Position numbers and translations under genes: made by a program. Below the pieces are notes generated by a model that ran no database searches, had not been told where the DNA came from, and saw only the letters and a list, made by a program, of their open reading frames with translations. DNA of 39,430 bases from Cristatella mucedo (lineage: Eukaryota > Bryozoa > Phylactolaemata > Cristatellidae), in the NCBI GenBank assembly GCA_009760855.2, contig WPIO01000474.1, positions 1-39,430 of the forward strand. The letters run 5' to 3'. Position 1 is the stretch's first letter. Each line of letters starts with the position of its first letter. This document shows, piece by piece, positions 1 through 10,414 of the stretch.

Positions 1-538
1 GAGAATCAGCAGCGTTCTAAAACTTGGCTTAACGTGGCTCTCACGGAGGAGGCAATTAGAGGTCCAGATTTGGCAGCATGAGAAGTGTATGATAAACGGC
101 ATGTTTGTGGGTGGTGTGCAGGTTGTCCCTTACTTAAGGCGCTTGGTGCAGCTTAGGTGCAGGAAAAGGATTCTTACAGCCCCTGTTGTTGGTAGTAGAA
201 ACCGATTCAGGGGAGAGAAACCTGAGGCCATAACGAAACACGGTTGGCGGGCTGGTCTGCAATCTCCCGGTGCCAAAGCAATGAGCCAGCCCCACGCCCA
301 AGTACCCTGGTTCGTGTGGAAGGAAAGTTACCCAGTAAACACAGGACGAGATCTGATTTTGGGTCCCTGTTTGAACATGATGCCGCCATCTCGGGGCCAA
401 GCTTTAACGACCTGTTAACACATAGAGGTGTTCGACGTATGCCCCTTCGGATTATAATCACACACTATACGTTGTAAAGATCTGGGCTGATGAAACTCGC
501 AAAGGCACGGCCGTGCAGGCTCCGGCATCCCCCCTGAT
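1..538. other. Outer left flank, unassigned
   Basis: I recognise no gene here. Several short open frames overlap on both strands and none has a recognisable motif. It lies outside the part of the palindrome whose mate is in this window, so its partner, if any, would lie beyond the right edge. Confidence 0.4.
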
Positions 539-784
539 GCCACTCAGAGCAAGGGGATTCGCTTGGCAGCAAGTGATCGGTGTCTGGGCTAGCAGAAGTT
601 GCCGCCAAGTGCCACAGTTGGGAGTGACTTTTCTGCTCTGGGCCCGCGTGGCTCGGGTGCTGCAGCCTGCTACACTCGAGTCGTCAAAACAGCATTGAGT
701 CAGGGCACTGTTCTAGTAGTTCTGTAAACAATAATTGGGCGGATAGTGCGTTGGAAACGGCCTGTCTTGTTGCTACTGGGACAA
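539..784. repeat. Diverged outer arm segment
   Basis: It matches the reverse complement of 39191-39430 with many substitutions and small gaps. Shared stretches include the start GCCACTCAGAGCAAGGG and a CTCGAGTCGTCAA block. It is visibly less similar than the inner arms, and its function is unknown. Confidence 0.6.
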
Positions 785-939
785 AAAGCAATGACGTGGC
801 CTCGATGGCTGCCACATTCTCGGCACCCTTTCGGATAATAATTATAATAAGTTTGTTACAAACACACTCAGTGAACTCAAGCCCTTTGTTATGTGGTTTC
901 CATTAGCTGCGACTAAAGCATGATCGTATGGTTAGCAGT

Positions 940-1670
940 AGCACGATCAATAAACCTGAAAAAAACACGTTTAGTGGTGGCATGTATGGGCTCAGCATTC
1001 AAGTATGTTTAGTGGCAGCATGAAGTAGTGTCAGCACCCACAAGCACATTAGGGACGAATCACAGGAATCCTCTTAATGCTGTCACAAATAGATGAACTT
1101 TTAGTTTCTTTTTAAATGGGGCAAGTCCGGGGTGTCGTGATGCAGGTCGGGAATGAATTCGCAGCTATAGGAGCATAGCGATTTAAAGGCATGATCGCCA
1201 AAATATATTTGAGATGTGTAGGAGGAATCGATAAACAATTAGATTTCAAAAAGTTGGTGATACGATGCTTAGCCTTGTGGAATGTAGATCCGACAAGTAG
1301 GTTAGAGCAAAAGAATGAAGAGGCTTAAAGTGAGCCACACAACCTAATAATAATAATAATAATTCACAATAATTCACTTGATAAAGCGCCCTCAGAGAAC
1401 TTAATCTCTCTCTAGGCGCTTTACATTTGACCTAGAAGTCGATGCATGACTGGCAGAATGTGCAGGTCGGCAAGAATCTGTGTGATGTTGCAATTGTGAT
1501 GCTCATGACAGACAAGCTTAAAAGCAGAGTATTGCACTGTGAAAGACGACACCTGTAAAACAAGCAGATTCAACAGCAGACATGCTGGCAGAGCCGATCG
1601 ATTTTGAGTATGTCCAATTTCTCAATCACACTTAGTTGGTCAATAACGAATAACTTAGTTAGCAATGCAG
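940..1670 (-). mobile_element. Decayed L2/CR1-like LINE fragment with nested LINE tail
   Basis: The stretch resembles the 3' part (end of reverse transcriptase plus 3' UTR) of the longer LINE at 13640-17106, but with many substitutions and deletions. Around 1346-1425 a (TAA)n run and the LINE 3'-end hairpin interrupt it, which suggests a second, very short LINE 3' fragment nested inside. The RT remnant then resumes (about 1430-1670). It is non-coding today. The right arm keeps only the inner part (about 38870-39165). Confidence 0.7.
1383..1422. other. LINE 3'-end hairpin (left arm)
   Basis: AAAGCGCC and GGCGCTTT are perfectly complementary and flank a loop that itself contains AGAGA/TCTCT pairing. 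The same hairpin sits next to the (TAA)n tail in all other LINE copies in the window. It probably forms the 3' RNA structure recognised by the LINE reverse transcriptase. The matching place in the right arm (about 39088) has lost exactly this hairpin. Confidence 0.7.
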
Positions 1671-1849
1671 TTTCAAAACAGTGATAGCCACTCGGTGCGT
1701 TGCTGGTCGCCGGGTAGCAAGTGCGGTTCGTGGATAGAAGTCGTGTTTGTGACAGTTGGAACATTCACGACAGACGAACCGGGCTGCAGAATTCTGCAAG
1801 ACAGGCCGACATTTATTGCAGAGGCACGGCTACTAGCAGATAAAGTAAG

Positions 1850-1896
1850 AGAGACGGAGAGAGAGCAAGAAAGAGGGAGAGAGAGAGAGAGAGAGA
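1850..1896. repeat. (GA)n microsatellite, left arm
   Basis: An imperfect run of GA dinucleotides with a few AA and GG interruptions. The mirror copy (TC)n is at about 38617-38664. Confidence 0.85.
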
Positions 1897-1950
1897 AGTT
1901 ACAGAGGTCTCCACTAAAGGTCCTAACAAAATAGTAAATATAATCCTATG

Positions 1951-2185
1951 TAGCACTTTGGTAACCTTGGCTGAGTTTTAGCGCGAACAAGATCTGTTCG
2001 GAGGTGGGCTAGAACCTCTTTGTCCTGGAGCAGTGAGCCAGAGAGGAGCGTCAGTGCGGTTAGAGAGCAAGAGCTTAACAGCAAGCCAGGAAGCTGAGAC
2101 CGGCGGTCGCGATTCGGCCTTTAGAATTGGTCCGATACCCACGGAAGCTGCTGATTGCTGTTTCTGGCCTGTCAACCTCCGCCTT
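1951..2185. repeat. Inner inverted repeat, distal copy (left arm)
   Basis: It pairs in inverted orientation with 5025-5170 across the LTR retroelement. Both share TAGCACTTTG, GAACAAGA.CTGTTCGGAGGTGGGCTAGAAC and the end CTGGCCTGTCAACCTCCGCCTT. This copy is about 90 bases longer because of an internal segment. The pair gives each palindrome arm its own smaller fold-back structure. Confidence 0.75.
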
Positions 2186-2842
2186 CGTGACACCTGGGCC
2201 CCCACCAGCTCAAGGCGTTCATCTCCTATCAACACTGTGTGCTTCTTAATGTCAAAGGTGACCGGACCGAACTTCGCCAGGAAGTCGGTGCGTAGCAGCA
2301 GCGGATGCATAGAATTTCGGGCAACGTAAATGCGATGCACACGATGTACTGTTCCTAACTGGATCCATACTGACGAGCTGCCCAGAATCTCCAGCTGCGA
2401 CCCTTCTACTGTAGGGGCTTGTGGGCACGAGATGGCGGCGCGATGAAGAGCGAAGCCCCCACAAGCGTTGTCAACGACGGCTGTATTATACGATCTAACA
2501 GCCGTCGTGCGTGTGCTCTGGAGCACGAGGTGTTAAAAAGAGAGAATAGAATGGATAGCGTGCTTGCAGGCCGAAGAACAGGCAGAAAGTGAAGTGAGCT
2601 GCAAGGAACAAGTCACGTGCCGGCAAGGAGCGTTCCCGTTGGGCGGACAGAACGTCGGCTGGGGGGGGCGGAACCACGTGACGGCGATCACATACCCACA
2701 CTACGCCAGACGCTGTCATTGCGGTGCACGAAAATTGCAGCCCTATCAGTTTAGCGGTCTCTAACGTTAAGACAGATATATCTGCCCCCGAGTCTATGAG
2801 CGCTGTGGTCGTTGCACCGTTCAGTAGGGCCCACACCGTCAT
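2180..2842 (-). pseudogene. pro: LTR-retrotransposon aspartic protease (retropepsin), left arm
   Basis: The N-terminal half carries the aspartic-protease signature DSGAD after a short beta strand (residues near ALLNG). The C-terminal half has the strand pattern ending in LLLRTDFLAKFG, the second retropepsin motif. A short inverted-repeat insertion (2420-2700) splits the two halves, so no functional protease can be made. In life it would process Gag-Pol. It lies downstream of gag in the same orientation. No reverse transcriptase follows. Confidence 0.75.
2420..2700. mobile_element. MITE-like insertion in retropepsin (left arm)
   Basis: This block of about 280 bases is bounded by TGTGGGC and an inverted, one-mismatch ACCCACA, and it interrupts the retropepsin between its two motifs. 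An internal hairpin, CGACGGCTGT paired with ACAGCCGTCG, lies near 2475-2510. No clear target duplication is visible. The copy at 37818-38096 is nearly identical, so insertion predates the palindrome. Confidence 0.45.
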
Positions 2843-3232
2843 ACGATGGTGGGAGATAGGTTGGTCTACATCAAGGGCCGGGACTAGAGCACTAGAACTC
2901 ATACGGGTTTTGCAATTGAAAACGCCGGCCCCATTCCTGCCTCTGGCGCCTTCCTTTGCTCGCGAGCCACTTCGCGAAGTATCAAGATGCCCCGGTCGTC
3001 GAGGTTTAGACCATGGAATGTCGTCAATCTGCGTAGACGGCTTCCTCTCGGGAGTCAAAATTCCATGGGTCGGTATTTTTCTGGGCTGGGCGGGTACGTC
3101 AGCCGCTTGCTGCGGTTGAGTCACGCCGTAGTTTAGGTTGACCCCCTGATTCCCAAGATCGGGTACCTCACCTCGAAAACCGCTAATATCTGGTCTCAAA
3201 GTCTGCACGCTCGCTGTGGCCAAGACGGCTGA

Positions 3233-3974
3233 CTATCCCGATATGAATGGCGTATTTTCGCATCTAATGGCGCAATCTAGCGCCTCCCTTGCGTCGCGAG
3301 GGTTGCTAGCGAAAACATAGGACCTGAGATTCGGCTGCAGGCCATTTACAAAGAGCAACGATATCGTGCTCATACGGCTGTTGGGTGGAAGGTCCCAACA
3401 GGCAAACTCTGCTTCGTCGCGGAGATCCCGATAAAAGGCGAAAACAGTTTCGTCTCTTTTCTGCACGCGAGTCTGCAGGCGCGCACGCGCGGCATCCTGC
3501 CAGAAACCCGTATCGAATGCCTTCATCAGCGCCGCTTCTGCCAGGAGCAAAGAGAAACCGGCGCCGGCCGCTTGCTGCGCTTCATCGAAAACGTCGAGCG
3601 CCCGCCCTTATAGGTGCGAACCGAAGCGGCGACATTAAATAGAGTCACCCCAGCTGAGGCTCCACGCCTGCAATTCATACTCCTTCAGCCACCGGACCAC
3701 GGATTCAGGCTTTTCGCCGGAGAAACGCGGCACAGTGTTCGGAGAGTTGCAACCAGCAAACTCTGCGAGAACATATGGCGGAAACGCAATTTGTGGTGCT
3801 ACCTGAGGGGGGCAGCGGCTGCTGCCGAGCCTGCGCCTCGACACTAGCTTTCAGCTGTGCTACCTCTGCCGTCATCATTTCCAGACATTCCATCAAAATC
3901 GCAACATTAAGCGCTTCACTAGCACCAGCGCCACCGCTCCTACCTGCCACTTCTTGATGCCAAGACTGGCTCAT
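3233..3974 (-). pseudogene. gag: LTR-retrotransposon Gag, left arm
   Basis: The ATG at 3974 opens an Ala/Gln-rich N-terminus, then a capsid-like region with RFSGEKPESVVRWL, typical of Ty3/gypsy-type Gag. A second block resembles the capsid C-terminal domain, with R.Q...E.VFAFYRDL and FVNGLQPNL.SYV, and ends near 3233. A stop and frame changes separate the two blocks, and the left copy has an extra break around 3770-3840 relative to the right. It would form the virus-like particle. The LTR and tRNA primer site lie just upstream. Confidence 0.75.
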
Positions 3975-4147
3975 CTCGGGCGTTTTCCCTGGTTGGCCCA
4001 GGTACACGTCCCTACCTCTCAGGTTCAAACGACACTCTTTTGCTCGATCCAATTTACACACCTACAAGTCTAATTCAGGGGACCTACTCAAGCAAGCCGC
4101 CTCCTGCGGAATTTCTCGTCCCAGGATCCTACCTGAAATTTGACAAA

Positions 4148-4164
4148 CCCCACGTTGGGCGCCA
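4148..4164 (-). promoter_or_regulatory. Retroelement primer-binding site (tRNA-Lys type), left arm
   Basis: Reverse complement TGGCGCCCAACGTGGGG, the classic primer-binding site matching the 3' end of tRNA-Lys(1,2). It lies three bases inside the end of the LTR. Confidence 0.85.
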
Positions 4165-4167
4165 AAA

Positions 4168-4913
4168 TGTAACGCCGAAGGCTCGGCGGGGTAGGCTTGA
4201 CCTGCCGCTTACCTAGCGGCGTAACCTAGCGCCTAATGCCGTTCGGTGCGCGCCTACGCGCAATAAGCTGGCCGCCACGAAACGAGCGTTTCTGGCGCCG
4301 ACCTGCTTACCGTTACTAAAGGGGGTCGTGAGTCCGCGGCGTAAATTGGAATGCGAGACACACAAATTGGGGATTTTACTGAGCTTAATTCGCCAGCGCA
4401 CATAGTCGCTGCGCGTCTAGCTCAGTTTTATCTCCACACTCCTCGCACGCTCTCAACAGCACCAACACTCTTGCGGAGGGAATACTTCTCCACACTGAGC
4501 TCGAACCAGAGCCTAAACCCCTAACCGGAGAACTAGATCTCGGTTTCCACCAGTGCGGCAGGAATACTCCACACACGCCAACTACATCTAGCTCGCACCG
4601 GCAAATCCCTATGCCGAGACCACGAGCAAGCGCACACACACAAAACACGAAAGAAACACAAAATGCCAGCTCGGGTGCGATACGATCGTATTCGGTGGAG
4701 TCCACCGAATCCTCCTAGCGCTGTCTCGTCCTGTTCCGTCAATCGCCGGCGAACAGCCCGCCCTCCTCCCTCGCTTTCAGAGAAACGAGTCCGACGGCGG
4801 AGCCGGACCAAAGACAGAAGACCACACACAAAAGACCCAGAGCGAGCGTCGCTCGACTCTTAAATACTTGGCTGAGACAATGGGGCAAGAGCTTAGTGGT
4901 GTTGGGCCCAACA
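4168..4913 (-). mobile_element. 5' LTR of gag-pro retroelement, left arm
   Basis: It begins TGTTGGGCCCAACA, a perfect palindrome, and ends in GTTACA, so it has TG...CA ends. It holds a TATTTAAG box and a GC-rich leader and stops three bases before the primer-binding site. No second LTR is visible on the far side of gag-pro, so the element is truncated. The mirror copy is 35602-36348. Confidence 0.75.
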
Positions 4914-5024
4914 CCATGGTCCATTACGGTAAGGAACTAATACCGGCACTGGGCCACTGGAATGTCCCCTGTGTCCAGCTTGAATGGCGAATGGGTTGTA
5001 GACGATTCTTTCTTGGACCGAGTG

Positions 5025-5170
5025 AAGGCGGAGGTTGACAGGCCAGCCAACATCAATCAGCAGCTTCCGCGGGTATCGGACCAATTCTAAAGGCCGAATC
5101 CGAGTTCTAGCCCACCTCCGAACAGCTCTTGTTCGCACTAAAATTCAGCCAAGGCCAGCAAAGTGCTACA
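5025..5170. repeat. Inner inverted repeat, proximal copy (left arm)
   Basis: Inverted partner of 1951-2185. It lies just beyond the outer end of the LTR and lacks the internal segment of about 90 bases. Confidence 0.75.
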
Positions 5171-5682
5171 CCTGTATAGGCATGCCTTGATCTTTGCATT
5201 ATTCAATAGCTGAACAAATGCAAACGCCACAGTGTATTTAATCATGGAATATATTGAATGTTCTATTTAAAACAGGACACATCACCCCGAGTATACCCAG
5301 GCCACAGCCAATTTGGTAAGTGAGGCCGGTTGCCAACTGTTGGTAGCTTGGTCTTACAACTATTAACTTGCTCACCACTAAAGTGCCATCCACATAGAAA
5401 TGAAGTGCAAAAAAAGTGATTTTTAGCACTATAAGATCCATGAATAGTTATGTTTTGAATGTTATGGAGCCTAGGGCTCAGCCTCGACCCTCAATCTTGC
5501 ACAGCTCGATCGAGTGTCTTCGTCTGAGACCACTAGTCTCCATAACTTTCAAAAACCAAACTACTCACTCAACACTAGACTCGCTGTCGCTCGGCAAAGT
5601 GTTTTCGCCTACTTCGTTGTTTATCCTATCACATTCTAACATAATAAAATTTGATTTAAAGAAAAAATTTACTAAATATACT
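5171..5682. other. Spacer and probable viral terminus, left arm
   Basis: No convincing gene. Composition changes from mixed to AT-rich near 5630, so the viral terminus probably lies around 5540-5640. A terminal-repeat candidate is the CACTCAACACTAGACTCG block near 5564. No matching terminal repeat exists at the other end of the viral sequence (17107), which supports loss of that end. Confidence 0.4.
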
Positions 5683-6754
5683 ATGAGTACAAGGTGTAAA
5701 TTCTTTCCTAGACATTGGCATGAGAGTATGATTTCCTATATAATCAGAATTAGGGAAGTATTTTACAAGTTTTATGATCATTGCATTCCTTTTGTTAATG
5801 GATATGACGAAATTAAACTTCACACAGATTTTATAATTGATTTAATTCGTAAAGGTGAGAGGCAAATGTTAATAAAATATAATTTGATTAGTCACCCAGA
5901 ATTCTTTAATAAGGATCAATCTCTTAGTATTTTTGATAATTGTCTAGTAGAAAAATTCAGAGATCCATATATTTGAAAAAGGTTTTCCAAAAAATATTGC
6001 TGATAATATTTCCTAATCAATATAGAAAACTGCATATATTTGTATATTACGGTAAAAATGATTTAGACATATTTTTATATTATATATAAATTTTTAATGA
6101 AATATTTAGCAGACAAGTTGGAGAAAAATATCAAGATTATATCAGAAGATTAAAAACTGCAGCTGCTGAAAAATCTGACAGATTAAAACCAAAACATCCA
6201 AAGACATGTGAAGATATTGAAGAATTCATTTCTTATCTTAATGATCGTAGCTATGAAGTTAGTTCTGTTTTCATTAATTATATGGATTCTCCAGATTATG
6301 ACGAAGATTTATATCCAGGCTGGGTATGAAAGAATTTAAATAATTATAGGAAAACGGCGGATTTAAGAAAAAAGTTTGCTCTTCAAAGATATAATGAAAC
6401 ATTCGCATACAACGTTAAAGCTAGATCATGTCTAACTAAGTTAACAAGAGTAAGATATATAATTAAAATTTTAAATATAATAGTAGATTTAGGAGTTACA
6501 GTTTCTACAGCACATGTTCATGCTCATCCTGAAATAACTAATGCAGTCTCAGGTATCTCAGCACTAGCAGCTATGCTAATGGCAGTTGATGATGTTTTAG
6601 TTGAAATAGATAAAAGAAAAAGATTTACTCTTGATTCTAACACACAGTTTATTTCAAAATAACAGATGCTTTATCTGATGAAGTAGTTACAAAAGAAGAG
6701 TTTGATAATCTTATAGAAAGACGTTCACAAACAGAAATTAGTCCTGTTTATTAA
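5683..6754 (+). pseudogene. Unknown viral gene E, left arm
   Basis: The ATG at 5683 opens a frame reading MSTRCKFFPRHWHES. Homologous sense then continues through at least three stop or frame changes (near 5974, 6060-6110 and 6328) to a TAA at 6752, giving about 350 codons. I recognise no family. The N-terminal third is mixed and aromatic-rich. The middle is Lys/Glu-rich (KTCEDIEEFISYLNDRSYE) and the C-terminal part looks helical with hydrophobic segments. It converges on the integrase, and their ends overlap by 17 bases. It is the gene nearest the viral terminus. The right copy (33761-34833) shares several breaks. Confidence 0.5.
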
Positions 6755-8292
6755 CTTGTAATTCCTCTCTAACAAAACTCCTGTTAACATTATTTACGAA
6801 ATATCTAACCGGTTGTTTTTGCAATACCATTATTCTAGCAATAGTATGTTTAGTCAAAGTCCATATCGGATCTGTAGCTCTTCTTTTTTTCATCTTCTCC
6901 TTCACCAGGTTCTAGTAAATATCTAACAGTTGTTCCAAGTTCTAATAATTTTTCTTGTTCTCCAACTTGTCTGTGATATTTTGGTATATTTAATTGTAAA
7001 GATTATTTTATCGCCTTTACAGGTTCTTCACCAATAGATCTTGTAACACTATTATTAAGCTAATCAATATTCTTTGGTAAATTACAAATCCATTCTTTAT
7101 TTCTAGTGAAATCTCCATTATTAATGTTTTCTATTTCTTTTTCATATTTCGCAATAAATGCTCTTTCTGCTACAGTTCTATTCATTCTTTCAACAAGTGC
7201 AACACTCTTTTTACTACTAGCTTCTATAACTTGTGTCTCATGTCTTTTCATTTCTTTCATGAATTCTCCTTTAAACTCAGTTCCAGGATCTACTGTTATC
7301 TTATCGTTATGTTATCTACCAGCATGTGCGATCAGGCGATTGCAGCTGGTGCAAAACTCTGCAGCTAGGCTTGTCTGTCGTGGGCGTCGCAGTTGCCACA
7401 TTACTCCACTTCTCGCCGACCTGCACTGGTTACCAGTCAAGCAACGGATTGACTTCAAGGTTTTGTCGCTCACTTTTAGGTCTCTTCATTCTATGGCTCC
7501 AGCCTACCTTTCAGATATACTACCCCATCAGGCAAAGCATCGTACCACTCGCTTTTCGGAATCCAACAGTCTAGAAATACCTCGTACAAACCTTAAATCC
7601 TTTGGAGACCGTGCATTTAGCTCGTATGCTCCCACAGCCTGGAACTCCCTCCCGACCTGCATCAGAACATCCCCTGACCTGACCACATTTAAAAGAAACT
7701 TAAAAACATACCTATTTAGGACAGCATTTAGTGGGTCCTTGTGATTCGTCCTCGATGTGCTTATGCGTGCTGACACTGTTCATGCTGCCACTAGCCACAT
7801 TTGCATGCTGACCCAGTGCATGTAACCCCTAACCATGTTATTCATTTTGTTTGTTTTTCAAGCATGATTTTACTTACTATTCTATTGCGTATCACTTTGC
7901 AGCAAATGTAAAGCGCCTAGAAAGAGATTAAGTTCTCTGAGGGCGCTTTATCAAGTGCAATATTATTATTATTATTATTATCTTCTTTGGCCACTTCAAT
8001 AAACCTTTTGTATAAATATCTGTTATAGCTTGTGTTACTTCTTTAGAAGACTTTGTTTTAAGTGGTCTCGAGTCCTTATATCTGCTAGCAGCATCAATAA
8101 CACTCAAACATATTTGTATCCAGAATCATTTTGCATATACACAATGTCTGGTTGATGACTTCCATTAGGTTTAGCTGTATCAAAGAAACCTTTTGGAACT
8201 ACTTTCGACCTTGGCTTGAATATCTGACTTATATCTGAGTCTGGATTAAATTTCCCCTCCTTTTTTCTTTCATTAAGAGTTAAAAATGACAT
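6738..8292 (-). pseudogene. INT: Polinton-type retroviral-like integrase, left arm (interrupted)
   Basis: DDE integrase that would insert viral DNA into host DNA. The ATG at 8292 follows TATAG by one base. Core segments in order: HQPDIVYM (first Asp) then SGYKY; after a LINE fragment, DPGTEFKGEF (second Asp) and VALVERMNRT (Glu); then a C-terminal DNA-binding tail with LLELGTTVRYLLEPGEGE, a strand with TDPIWTL, and SFVREELQV. This order is typical of Polinton/Maverick integrases. The LINE fragment at 7316-7982 separates the first and second catalytic Asp, and a further stop follows the core near 7058. It diverges from the zinc protein gene at 8302. Confidence 0.85.
7316..7982 (+). mobile_element. 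5'-truncated L2/CR1-like LINE inside integrase, left arm
   Basis: About 400 bases of the reverse-transcriptase C-terminus (LPACAIRRLQLVQNSAARLV, then ADLHWLPVKQRIDFKVL) are followed by the 3' UTR, the AAAGCGCC/GGCGCTTT hairpin and a (TAT)n tail. It is nearly identical to the 3' end of the longer LINE at 13640-17106. The same insertion in the same orientation relative to the integrase is in the right arm, so it predates the duplication. Confidence 0.92.
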
Positions 8293-8301
8293 TCTATAGA
8301 A
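8293..8301. promoter_or_regulatory. Palindromic TATAG promoter-like element, left arm
   Basis: TTCTATAGAA is a perfect palindrome between the divergent integrase and zinc-protein genes, so each gene sees TATAGA right before its start. Similar motifs precede many viral genes in this window. Confidence 0.5.
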
Positions 8302-8747
8302 ATAGAAATATTTTGTGAAAGCTGTTCGACAACATTTAGCGAAATTGAATACTTAGAGTCAGGTCATCTAGTTTGCAAAAAGGTTAAACGAAGGCCAAAG
8401 TTAAAGTATGAAATGCGTTGCGATATGTGTGATTTAGATAGTACAGAAACAGAATTCGATTATGGTATTTTAAGAAACAACAAAATAATCATTTGCACAG
8501 ATTGTTATTATGCAAGAAATAAGTATTCTAAACAACGACCTACAAAGATATACTGCTTAGCAAAGAAACATTTAAAAAAAGGTGTTCCGAGCTATTCTGC
8601 ATTCATCATTGTTTAGAAGACAAATCAATAATGCATATTGCAAAATTGTTCCCATTAGTAAAAGGTAAGCGTAAAGCAACTAAATTAAAAGAATTAATTG
8701 AATTACTGGTTCCTTTGTACTTCTCAGGTACTTATTTAAGAAATTAA
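8302..8747 (+). pseudogene. Cys-rich zinc-binding protein, left arm
   Basis: Reading from an ATA codon where an ATG is expected, the product starts IEIFCESC. It continues with paired Cys motifs RCDMCD and ICTDC, then IYCLAKKH, and after a one-base slip near 8590 a Cys/His cluster and a basic helical tail. It probably folds around zinc ions. The exact family is not recognised; viral zinc-ribbon proteins or zinc-dependent endonucleases are possible. It is divergent from the integrase and convergent with the fibre gene. Confidence 0.5.
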
Positions 8748-8786
8748 AATATTAACCGTCATATTTCCTAGGTTATCAGTACAATA

Positions 8787-9584
8787 TTAATCAGCAGGCA
8801 ATCTATTAAAATAAGCGTAATACTTAAAATCTGTACCACTAGAAGAAGTATTGATAGCTCTTATATCTCCAGATACTATTGTTGTATCGTTGCTAGGTTT
8901 TAATTGTATACAATTAGACGATCCAACTACCATAGCACTAAGTATTATAATAGGTGGGCTATTCTTATTTTGCCAAGAGTATGCAGTAGAAATATTAATA
9001 ATAGAATTCATAGCTCTAGGATTTAATGATAGTACAACGACTTCTGTTATTTTTTTAACAGCTCTGTCAACATATGACTTTGTTGCAGCATCTGAAGAAT
9101 TAAGAGGTTCAGCAACATTAATTATAGAGTTATTATTTATATTCAAATTTGTTGTAGCAGGATAATTCTTCAACAATACATCTCGCTTCAATCCTCCATA
9201 AGTAACACAAAAATCATCAGGAAGAACTGTTGGTGTAGTTACAGTAGAATTCCAATATGTAGAAGTAATAGCAAAACTATTCATATTTAAATCTCCAGTC
9301 ATTGTATCTCCAGATTTGTTGACATAATTAGATACTTGATTTACATTAACAGCATCTGTTGGATTAACTCCTGGAGCAAGATTTGTAATTGGTCTATTCT
9401 GTAAATTTAAAGAAGTGCCACTATTTACAGTAAAATTAGCATCTGCATATGCTTTTGTTACAGCATCACCATCATTCAAAGGATCTCTCATATTAATTAT
9501 TCTATTTCCATTTGCATCAAGACCTGATAGAATATAACTATTTATTCTACTCACGTATTTATCACAATGATGTCTTCGACTCAT
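8787..9584 (-). CDS. Fibre-like protein D with DAATKxYVD repeats (left arm, intact)
   Basis: An open frame of 265 residues. Residues about 16-200 form a shaft of repeats with the pattern N-x-I-x-N/M-x-x-P-x-N-x-x-DAATK-x-YVD, for example LDANGNRIINMRDPLNDGDA, then SGDTMTGDLNMNS, then SSDAATKSYVDRAV. About 65 residues of beta-rich head follow, ending FNRLPAD. This repeat grammar is known from phage tail fibres and viral adhesins, so receptor binding is inferred. The start overlaps the exonuclease C-terminus. The right-arm copy has a frame slip near its start, so this left copy is the better one. Confidence 0.7.
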   Translation of the reverse strand: MSRRHHCDKYVSRINSYILSGLDANGNRIINMRDPLNDGDAVTKAYADANFTVNSGTSLNLQNRPITNLAPGVNPTDAVNVNQVSNYVNKSGDTMTGDLNMNSFAITSTYWNSTVTTPTVLPDDFCVTYGGLKRDVLLKNYPATTNLNINNNSIINVAEPLNSSDAATKSYVDRAVKKITEVVVLSLNPRAMNSIINISTAYSWQNKNSPPIIILSAMVVGSSNCIQLKPSNDTTIVSGDIRAINTSSSGTDFKYYAYFNRLPAD

Positions 9585-10392
9585 CTATGTAATTACTAAT
9601 TAAAATCTTCGATGTATCTAAAACTTCTTTAACAATAGGAACTATTCTAAAAAATCTGCAAGGATCATCTTCTTCAACTACTTGGATCAAACATCTCCTT
9701 ATATAATACTTTATATCATAACCATTTACTTTTTTTGTTAATTAATCTGCCATACTTGCTTATAATATCAAACTCAAAATCAAAATACTTTTCATCTTTA
9801 AGTAAAAGCATAAAAATTGGTTCTCTAAGTGGCATATCCAAAACAGTATTAGGAATTCTTACATTACTAGCTGCTACATAATCTGAAGGAGGTTCTTCAC
9901 AATTCAACCGAGGAACAAAAATCTCAAACTCAGAGTAAAAATATTCACTAAGTTTTAAAACATGTAAACCAAGTAAACACTGCGCGTAATATTGTTTAGG
10001 TATAAAATCATCAATGATATTTCTGCTCCATAAACATTTTATTTGAACTAAAGTATTGTTCTCTATTATTCCATCAGGAGAATATCTGTATACACCATCA
10101 CTACTAAAACAACCGTTTGCATTATCAAGTTTAACTTTTAGTTTCATTTCTAAAAATTGTGCAGCAATAGGTTCAAATACTTCACCAAACAACATTGGAG
10201 GAAATCTCGTACTAGAATTATTAGCAATGTATTTTTTTAGTTTTCTATTCGCAATTAATTCTATATCAGTTTCAGTCTGATCTCCAAATACTAGATCATT
10301 TCCAAGCACTGAGTAAACCTCTGAGCCTCTAATGTTCAAAGACATTGATTTTTCCACTCATCTGAACCTTATACAAAATCAAATTGATTCAT
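9562..10392 (-). pseudogene. YqaJ/lambda-type exonuclease, left arm
   Basis: Same gene as 30109-30939, in reverse. The full reading starts at the ATG at 10392. It is broken near the N-terminus by a one-base loss in an A-run before residue SMSLNIRG and again by a frame slip near 9725. Conserved blocks FGEVFEPIAAQFLE, YSPDGII and LVQIKC are present. It differs from the right copy by four residues before the slip. Confidence 0.8.
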
Positions 10393-10414
10393 AATATTTC
10401 TGGTTTAAATTTTT

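Noticed and set aside
1-538. Several 60-110 codon open frames in the outer left flank
   Set aside because: They overlap on both strands, have no motif, and show the composition of non-coding repeat sequence.
1346-1362. CRISPR-like short repeats from TAA/TAT runs
   Set aside because: These are microsatellite tails of LINEs, not spaced direct repeats.
9000-10300. Plus-strand frames of 74-104 codons opposite fibre D and the exonuclease
   Set aside because: Antisense to genes with clear motifs; codon pattern is a mirror of the coding strand.
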